A stretch of DNA of 10,459 bases from an uncultured Lachnospiraceae bacterium (lineage in GTDB: Bacteria > Bacillota > Clostridia > Lachnospirales > Lachnospiraceae): NCBI GenBank assembly GCA_910588285.1, contig CAJUQB010000133.1, forward strand, positions 1-10,459. Direction: 5' to 3'. The position numbers and the translations under genes are program-made. Under the pieces are notes generated by a model. That model made no database searches and was not told the DNA's origin. It saw only the letters and a program-made list of their open reading frames with translations. Shown in pieces: positions 1-5,464 of this stretch (the stretch's first letter is position 1; each line of letters opens with the position of its first letter).

Positions 1-78
1 TACCTGAAAAGTTAAATTGATTGGCCAGATAGATCGTCTCACTCCATTGGTTGGCTGCTGCTGGTAGGTGTACTGCAT

Positions 79-600
79 TTGTTTGTGGGAACTTATATCT
101 GGAAACGGAGGATATGCAACGGGTATATGATCCTGATCCGCCAGGGACGCTTTTCCAGATGGTGGCATGGGCTGTGCCTGCGGGTACTGGGGCTGTGTTT
201 TGCAGCAACACTGCTGGCTTTTGGTGCTGTATGGCTCCTCCTCTCCATCGTCAGGGGCCGGATGGGGCAGGAGGCCTGGGGAGCCGCTGTCACGGAGGCA
301 TTTTTTCTGTTTTTTTTGAATCTTTGTTTTCTTAGTACCATCCAGATGCTGCTGGTCAACTTGGGGCAGTGGGAGAAGCTCTCCTTCCTGGCCGTGATGG
401 TAATCGAGGTAGTATCCCTCTATGAAAGGGCAATCTGGAAGGAGGCGGCAGGCTGGCTGCCGGGGAGCTGGAAAATGTATGTCAGGAGCAGTTGGGCCCT
501 GGAGGGAGGCTATTCTGTGGCTGTGACCTCTGGCATACAGATTTTATGGATTCTGGTGTGTGTCTGGATGGGATACAAGCTGCTGGACAGGAGGAGATAG
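79..600 (+). CDS. ABC-2-type transporter permease, probably 5'-truncated
   Basis: A hydrophobic protein that is probably the membrane subunit of an ABC exporter, paired with the ATPase that starts 6 nt after its stop. Hydrophobic stretches lie at about residues 36-57, 74-95, 99-115 and 150-168 (counted from TTG 79), and the basic C-terminus (LLDRRR) suits a cytoplasmic tail. The start is doubtful. The frame is open back to a TAA at 13-15, and the codons just before TTG 79 encode a hydrophobic run (GWLLLVGVLHLFVG) that looks like one membrane helix cut in half by that start. No ATG is available, and only a weak AGGTG lies 8 nt upstream. All three forward frames are closed within the first 20 nt. 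The likeliest reading is a permease gene broken by a nonsense mutation, whose 5' part lies upstream of the window. A functional short protein from TTG 79 is the alternative. The family resembles DUF2705-like permeases, but this is a loose resemblance. Confidence 0.55.
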   Translation: MFVGTYIWKRRICNGYMILIRQGRFSRWWHGLCLRVLGLCFAATLLAFGAVWLLLSIVRGRMGQEAWGAAVTEAFFLFFLNLCFLSTIQMLLVNLGQWEKLSFLAVMVIEVVSLYERAIWKEAAGWLPGSWKMYVRSSWALEGGYSVAVTSGIQILWILVCVWMGYKLLDRRR

Positions 601-606
601 AGGAAG

Positions 607-1275
607 ATGGAATATATAATTGAAGTGAATGATGTGGTAAAGAAGTTTAAGGATGTGACCGTTCTGGATCATGTAAGCCTGAAGGTGGAACAGGGCACCA
701 TCTGCGGCCTGGTGGGCAGGAACGGCTCCGGAAAGACCGTCCTGATGAAGGTCATCTGCGGGTTTATTCTGCCGGACAGCGGCCAGGTGACGGTGGATGG
801 CAGACAGATTGGGAAGGACTGCGATTTCCCCAAGGATACCGGGGTGATCATTGAGAACCCGGGCTTCTCCCAGTATATTTCCGGTGCGAAGAACCTTAGG
901 AACCTGGCGTCTATCAACAAGAAGATTACCCAGGAGGAGATTGTTAAGGTGATGGAGCTGGTGGGCCTGAATGCCCAGGACAGGAAATGGGTGTCCAAAT
1001 ATTCCCTGGGGATGCGGCAGAGGCTGGGCATTGCCCAGGCTATTATGGAAGGACAATCCCTTCTGATCCTTGACGAGCCTATGAATGGCCTGGATCAGGA
1101 GGGGGTTGAGGATATGCGGAAGCTATTCCAAAACCTGCGGGAGCAGGGGAAGACGATTCTGCTGGCCAGCCACAGCAGGGAGGATATTGCAATGCTGTGT
1201 GATGCGGTGTACGAGATGGAGCATGGGGTGATACGGCGAAAGGATGTAGAAAACGGATCAATGCAGTTCGTATAA
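607..1275 (+). CDS. ABC transporter ATP-binding protein (bacitracin/lantibiotic-type)
   Basis: A 222-residue ATPase subunit that would power the adjacent membrane subunit, probably in export or self-protection; the substrate is unknown. All core motifs are present: Walker A GRNGSGKT at residues 37-44, a Q-loop region around IIENPGFSQY where the usual Gln is replaced (common in this subfamily), signature SLGMRQ at about 133-138, Walker B LLILDEP with D156 and catalytic E157, and H-loop H189 in LLASHS. The length is near minimal for a nucleotide-binding domain, shorter than the roughly 300 residues of BcrA proteins that carry a C-terminal extension. The ATG is supported by AGGAGGAG at 590-597, inside the end of the upstream gene, so the two genes are probably co-translated. 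An intrinsic terminator follows 31 nt after the stop, so this gene ends its transcription unit. The overall class is secure; the transported substrate is not inferable. Confidence 0.93.
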   Translation: MEYIIEVNDVVKKFKDVTVLDHVSLKVEQGTICGLVGRNGSGKTVLMKVICGFILPDSGQVTVDGRQIGKDCDFPKDTGVIIENPGFSQYISGAKNLRNLASINKKITQEEIVKVMELVGLNAQDRKWVSKYSLGMRQRLGIAQAIMEGQSLLILDEPMNGLDQEGVEDMRKLFQNLREQGKTILLASHSREDIAMLCDAVYEMEHGVIRRKDVENGSMQFV

Positions 1276-1306
1276 TCAGTAAAAATTTCATGTTAAATAA
1301 CAGGCG

Positions 1307-1349
1307 AAAGACGCATGGAACAGCCAATGGGAAACCATGCGTCTTTTTT
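1307..1349 (+). terminator. Rho-independent terminator of the ABC transporter unit
   Basis: A perfect 12-bp stem, AAAGACGCATGG (1307-1318) pairing with CCATGCGTCTTT (1335-1346), encloses a 16-nt loop and runs into a six-T tract at 1344-1349. It lies 31 nt after the ATPase stop, where transcription should end. Its T tract is shared with the following inverted repeat. Confidence 0.9.
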
Positions 1350-1390
1350 GTGATATAGGAAATTCCTCTGGATTTCCTATATCACAAAAA
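1345..1390. repeat. Perfect 19-bp inverted repeat abutting the terminator
   Basis: TTTTTGTGATATAGGAAAT (1345-1363) is followed by an 8-nt spacer (1364-1371) and its exact reverse complement at 1372-1390. The left arm starts with T's and the right arm ends with A's, so neither strand gives a stem followed by a U-tract, and it does not look like an ordinary terminator. The left arm overlaps the T-run of the terminator at 1307-1349, so the two RNA hairpins would compete for the same bases. It could be an intergenic palindromic repeat, a MITE-like remnant, or a processing or regulatory hairpin. Confidence 0.8.
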
Positions 1391-1457
1391 GCCCTCCGGG
1401 CGGGATCGCACTGCGGCGGAGCTTGTGCTCATTCCATGAGAACATGCTGCAACAGGA
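1391..1457. other. GC-rich structured intergenic DNA, possible interspersed element
   Basis: This stretch between the palindrome and the promoter shows no credible gene: the short open frames across it lack ribosome binding sites and recognisable content. It holds several short inverted repeats, including GCCC/GGGC at its left end, GAGC-TTGT-GCTC, and CTCAT-TCC-ATGAG around 1430-1440. The composition shifts abruptly from the AT-rich palindrome to GC-rich sequence and back to the AT-rich promoter. It may form one repeated element with the palindrome, but copy number cannot be judged from one window. Confidence 0.35.
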
Positions 1458-1486
1458 TTGATACAACCGTATTTTTAGTATATAAT
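1458..1486 (+). promoter_or_regulatory. Sigma-A-type promoter of the alpha-galactoside operon
   Basis: TTGATA (1458-1463) and a perfect TATAAT (1481-1486) are separated by exactly 17 nt, within AT-rich DNA. Transcription would start near 1493, giving a leader of about 60 nt before the alpha-galactosidase ATG at 1552. It is the only convincing promoter before the three-gene operon. No clear operator or catabolite-repression site stands out. A short GATTG (1456-1460) / CAATC (1491-1495) inverted pair flanks it but is too short to call. Confidence 0.8.
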
Positions 1487-1551
1487 AGAACAATCGAAGA
1501 GAAAACCATGGGCCTATGCCTGGGAATATTTTTTTCAGAGAGAGGAAATCT

Positions 1552-3945
1552 ATGATTACAGAAAAAAATGGGCTGTTTGCCCTGGAGACAGCGCACACCT
1601 CGTATTTGTTTGCCATTTTGGAGACAGGGCATTTGGAGCATTTGTATTATGGGAGGAGGATCCGCGTCCGGGACGGGGAGGCCCTTCAGGAGAAGCATTC
1701 CTTTGGGCCGGGAAACGGCATCTATTATGATGAGACCCACAAAGGCCTGAGCCTGGAGGATGCCTGCCTGGAGCTGTCCTCCTACGGAAAAGGTGATATC
1801 CGGGAGCCCTTTGTGGAGATTGTGTATGCAGACGGCAGCTTTACATCGGATTTTTTGTATGAGGGCTATGAGATCAGCGATACAAAGCCCTCCTATGAGC
1901 TCCTGCCTGGCTCCTACAGCGAGGACGGGAAGGTGGAGCATCTTCTGGTGCGCCTTGTGGAGGCGGGCGGCAGCATGGCGCTGGAGCTGCATTACTGCGT
2001 ATATCCAAGGTGCGATGTGATCACCCGCAGCGCAAGGCTGGTGAACCAAGGGAAGGATGTGGCAGCAGTAAAACGGCTGATGAGCATGCAGCTGGACCTG
2101 CCGGAGAATGGCTATGTGTTCACCACCTTCCATGGAGGCTGGGCCAGGGAGATGAAGCGGACAGACCTGTGCCTGGAGGCCGGGAAGCATGTGAATGCCT
2201 CCTACGCAGGCGTGTCCTCCAGCCGGGCCAATCCCTTTGTGATGCTTTCCCGCAGGAATACAGCGGAGGATGCCGGAGACTGCTGGGGCTTTCATCTGAT
2301 TTATAGCGGGAACCATTACGAGGCGGCGGAGGTCAGCAGCTTTGGGAAGACCCGCCTAGTGATGGGGATCAATCCCCAGTCTTTTTCCTGGCGGCTGATG
2401 CCCGGGGAGGCCTTTGAAGCGCCGGAGGCAGTGATGGCCTTCTCCCACCAAGGATTCAATGGCATGAGCCAGCATATGCATGAGTTTGTGCGGGAGCATA
2501 TTGTGCGGGGGGCATGGAAGCACAGGCTGCGGCCAGTGCTGCTGAACAGCTGGGAGGCCGCGTATTTTGCCATTGATGAGAGGAAGCTCCTCCGTCTGGC
2601 CAGGGCAGGGAAAAAGGCCGGGATTGAGCTCTTTGTCATGGATGATGGCTGGTTCGGGGAGCGGACAGACGACAGCCGTTCCCTGGGGGACTGGCAGGTC
2701 AACCGGAAGAAGCTCCCCCGCGGCCTTAAGGGCATCTGCGACAAGGTGCGGGCCTTGGGGCTGGAGTTTGGGATCTGGGTGGAGCCGGAAATGGTGAATA
2801 CGGACAGCAGCCTGTATCGAAAACATCCGGAGTGGGCCATGGAGATCCCGGGCAGAGCGCATTCCGAGGGGCGTAACCAGCGGATTCTGGATCTGTCCAA
2901 CCCCAAGGTGCAGGACTATATCATTGCAGAGATGACAAAGGTATTTTCCGCGGCAGATATTTCCTACGTGAAGTGGGATATGAACCGTATTTTTTCCGAT
3001 GTGTATTCCAGGGAGCTGCCTCCGGAGGGCCAGGGGGAGGTGTTTCACCGCTATGTGTGCGGGCTGTACCGCTGTATGCGTGTGCTGACGGAACGGTTTT
3101 CCCGGATTCTGTTTGAGGGCTGCAGCTCTGGAGGGAACCGGTTTGATCTGGGGATCCTGTGCTATTTCCCCCAGATTTGGGCCAGCGACAATACGGACGC
3201 CCTCTGTCGGGCAGAGATTCAGAATGGCTACAGCTACGGCTATCCCATGTCCGTGGTCAGCGCCCATGTATCGGCCTGCCCCAACCATCAGACACTGCGG
3301 ACAACGCCCTTAGAGACCAGATTTGCCGTGGCAGCCTTCGGGATCTTTGGGTATGAGTGCAATTTCTGTGAGATGGGGGCCGAGCAGCTGGCTGAGGTGA
3401 AGGAGCAGATTGCCCTATACAAAAAATGGCGGCCAGTGCTGCAATTCGGCAAATTTTACCGGGGCAGGACCTTTTCGGAGGGAACCGGGGGCTCCCATAC
3501 AGCCATTGGATATGGCGGGCAGAATATCATGGAGTGGACCTGTGTGTCCAGGGACGGCGCAAGGGCAGTGGGGATGCTGCTGCAGAAGCTGGTGGTGCCG
3601 AATGATTCCTTTGCCTGTTACCGGGCAAGGGGGCTGAAGGAGGAGCAATGCTATCATTTTTATAACCGGCCTGTCAACAATCATTTGAAGGATTTCGGAG
3701 GGCTGGTAAATATGATTTCACCGGTTCATATCCGGCAGGATTCTCTGATGGAGGCCTTGGCGTCGAAGCTTGTGAAGCTGCCGGGGGAGCAGGAGGATTG
3801 CCGGGTATATGGAGATACGCTGATGTACCATGGGGTGAAGCTCAAGCAGGCCTTCGGCTCCGTGGGGTATGGCAGCGGCACAAGAGTGTTCCAGGATTTT
3901 GGAGCCAGAATGTATTTTATGGAGGAGGAAGAGGATGATGGTTGA
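1552..3945 (+). CDS. Alpha-galactosidase, glycoside hydrolase family 36
   Basis: A 797-residue cytoplasmic enzyme (no signal peptide) that removes terminal alpha-1,6-linked galactose from melibiose, raffinose or stachyose with retention of configuration. The layout is that of GH36: an N-terminal beta-sandwich to about residue 330, a TIM barrel, then a C-terminal beta-domain. Barrel landmarks are NSWEAAYF with W334, MDDGWFG with D364/D365, YVKWDMNR with the nucleophile D476, FEGCSSGGNR with C524, and WASDNTDA with the acid/base D546. The 70-residue gap between nucleophile and acid/base matches characterised GH36 enzymes. Total length exceeds the roughly 730 residues usual for bacterial GH36, and the surplus lies after D546, in the C-terminal part. 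ATG 1552 is preferred over the in-frame ATG 1516 because AGAGG at 1541-1545 sits 6 nt before it and the family N-terminus (FALETAHTSYLF) follows closely. It is the first gene after the promoter at 1458-1486 and overlaps the start of the transporter gene. A name such as melA, rafA or agaR would be by role only, so none is given. Confidence 0.95.
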   Translation: MITEKNGLFALETAHTSYLFAILETGHLEHLYYGRRIRVRDGEALQEKHSFGPGNGIYYDETHKGLSLEDACLELSSYGKGDIREPFVEIVYADGSFTSDFLYEGYEISDTKPSYELLPGSYSEDGKVEHLLVRLVEAGGSMALELHYCVYPRCDVITRSARLVNQGKDVAAVKRLMSMQLDLPENGYVFTTFHGGWAREMKRTDLCLEAGKHVNASYAGVSSSRANPFVMLSRRNTAEDAGDCWGFHLIYSGNHYEAAEVSSFGKTRLVMGINPQSFSWRLMPGEAFEAPEAVMAFSHQGFNGMSQHMHEFVREHIVRGAWKHRLRPVLLNSWEAAYFAIDERKLLRLARAGKKAGIELFVMDDGWFGERTDDSRSLGDWQVNRKKLPRGLKGICDKVRALGLEFGIWVEPEMVNTDSSLYRKHPEWAMEIPGRAHSEGRNQRILDLSNPKVQDYIIAEMTKVFSAADISYVKWDMNRIFSDVYSRELPPEGQGEVFHRYVCGLYRCMRVLTERFSRILFEGCSSGGNRFDLGILCYFPQIWASDNTDALCRAEIQNGYSYGYPMSVVSAHVSACPNHQTLRTTPLETRFAVAAFGIFGYECNFCEMGAEQLAEVKEQIALYKKWRPVLQFGKFYRGRTFSEGTGGSHTAIGYGGQNIMEWTCVSRDGARAVGMLLQKLVVPNDSFACYRARGLKEEQCYHFYNRPVNNHLKDFGGLVNMISPVHIRQDSLMEALASKLVKLPGEQEDCRVYGDTLMYHGVKLKQAFGSVGYGSGTRVFQDFGARMYFMEEEEDDG

Positions 3946-5464
3946 CAGGACGACAAAGAAAAATCTGGTGTATTTTCCCCTGGGGACAGTGGGCAGGGAT
4001 GCCCTGTTCTGTCTGATCAACAGCTTTCTTCTGACCTTTGTGCTGTACACCCATGCCTTAAGCGGGGCCCAGGTGGCGGCAATTACGGCCATCATGGTGG
4101 CTGCGCGGGTGTTTGATGCCCTCAATGACCCCATAATGGGCAATCTCATTGAGCGGACCCGCTCCCGGTTTGGCAAATTTAAGCCCTGGCTGGTGGCAGG
4201 GGGGCTGTCCACCTCAGTGGTGATTTACCTGATGTTCAATGTCCGGCTTCAGGGCTGGGGCTTTGTGTGGTTCTTTGGGGTGATGTATTTTTTGTTCAGC
4301 ATTACCTATACCATGAGCGATATTTCCTATTGGGGTATGATACCGGCCCTGGGCTCTGACGCGGATGCAAGAAATCAGTTTACCTCTCGGGCGACGCTGT
4401 TTGCCGGGATTGGAAATACGGCTGCAGCGATCCTGATTCCCATGTTTACTGCCGGCTCCGGCGCAATCGGGGGCAGCACGGCTGTAGCCTATGGCAGGAT
4501 TGCCCTTGTGATTGCAATTGTGACACCGCTGTTTATCCTCTTTCCGCTGCTGGGAGTCCGGGAGCATCGGGAACCGGTTACCAACAGCCTGCCCAGAGAA
4601 CGATTTTCCTTAAAGCAGGTATTTCGGACAATTTGCCGCAATGACCAGCTGGTCTGGGCCGCTGTGATCTTTTTGATTCAGCAGGTGGGCAACGGGCTGA
4701 TCGTCGGAGGGCTGGGCTCCACCTACATTTATTTTACCTTTGGGTATGACGGGGGCTTGTATTCCCTGTTTACCACAGTGGGCATGTCGGCCACGGCATT
4801 TTTGATGATCTTTTATCCGGCCATATCCCGGCGGGTTTCCAGGAAGAGGCTTCTGGGCTTTATGGCGGCCCTGTCGGCGTCCGGGTATGTGCTGATGCTC
4901 TTTTCCCTGTTGATTCCGGAGACAGGGATGGCCAGGTTCTGGCTGCTGGTGGCTGGCTATATGCTCTCTAATTTTGGTCAGTATTGCTTCTACCTGGTGA
5001 TGATGATTTCTATTATGAACACCGTGGAGTACAATGAGTACAAATTCGGCGTCCGGGATGAGGCGATGATTACCTCCCTGCGGCCCTTTATCACCAAGCT
5101 GGGCTCTGCGGTGATTGTGGCGGTGACCGCTGTCACCTATCTGGCTGCCGGGGTTACGGGCTATACCAATCAGATTTCCGGCCTGGAGCAGCAGTGCGCC
5201 CAGGGGCTGATTTCTGAGGAGCAGAAGCTTCAGGATATTTCCGGCGTGATCTTTGGGACCACAGGCGGGGCAGGCAGCGGCGTCACAGGGGCTCAGAGCA
5301 CGGGGCTTTTGCTTACCATGACCCTGCTGCCCTGCGCGCTGCTCTTAATTTCCTACTTTTTATACCGGAAAAAATATACGCTGGATGAGGTGGAATATGA
5401 CAGAATCTGTGAATGTCTGCAGAAGAAGGAGCGGGCAGAGGAAACAGGGGAGGTGCAGAGATGA
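3935..5464 (+). CDS. GPH-family (MelB-like) glycoside:cation symporter
   Basis: A 509-residue, 12-helix major facilitator of the glycoside-pentoside-hexuronide family, placed to import alpha-galactosides unmodified. It keeps the functional residues of E. coli MelB by motif alignment: D22 in GTVGRDAL (MelB D19), R58, D61, N64 and D65 in ARVFDALNDPIMG (MelB R52, D55, N58, D59), T126, D129 and W133 in YTMSDISYW (MelB T121, D124, W128), and K388 in FITKLGSA (MelB K377). These cover the sugar site and the Na+ site, so Na+-coupled (or H+/Li+) symport of a melibiose-like sugar is a good inference. The hydrophilic C-terminal tail is short, with no EIIA-like domain as in RafP/LacS. ATG 3935 and ATG 3938 are both possible; AGGAGG at 3923-3928 is 6 or 9 nt away. 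It starts inside the alpha-galactosidase gene (11-nt overlap), and its stop overlaps the next start by ATGA. Confidence 0.93.
   Translation: MMVDRTTKKNLVYFPLGTVGRDALFCLINSFLLTFVLYTHALSGAQVAAITAIMVAARVFDALNDPIMGNLIERTRSRFGKFKPWLVAGGLSTSVVIYLMFNVRLQGWGFVWFFGVMYFLFSITYTMSDISYWGMIPALGSDADARNQFTSRATLFAGIGNTAAAILIPMFTAGSGAIGGSTAVAYGRIALVIAIVTPLFILFPLLGVREHREPVTNSLPRERFSLKQVFRTICRNDQLVWAAVIFLIQQVGNGLIVGGLGSTYIYFTFGYDGGLYSLFTTVGMSATAFLMIFYPAISRRVSRKRLLGFMAALSASGYVLMLFSLLIPETGMARFWLLVAGYMLSNFGQYCFYLVMMISIMNTVEYNEYKFGVRDEAMITSLRPFITKLGSAVIVAVTAVTYLAAGVTGYTNQISGLEQQCAQGLISEEQKLQDISGVIFGTTGGAGSGVTGAQSTGLLLTMTLLPCALLLISYFLYRKKYTLDEVEYDRICECLQKKERAEETGEVQR

Noticed and set aside
1456..1495. GATTG/CAATC inverted pair flanking the promoter as an operator
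   Set aside because: Only 5 bp per half-site with a 30-nt spacer; expected often by chance.
1337..1555. A 72-codon open frame across the intergenic region before the alpha-galactosidase gene
   Set aside because: It runs through the palindrome, the GC-rich block and the promoter, has no ribosome site, and its sequence is Cys/Arg-rich with no protein-like pattern.
1429..2316. Long minus-strand open frames opposite the alpha-galactosidase (also 2356-3288, 544-1056 and 8507-9145)
   Set aside because: They mirror the codon bias of the real + strand genes, have no ribosome sites or family motifs, and overlap secure genes completely.
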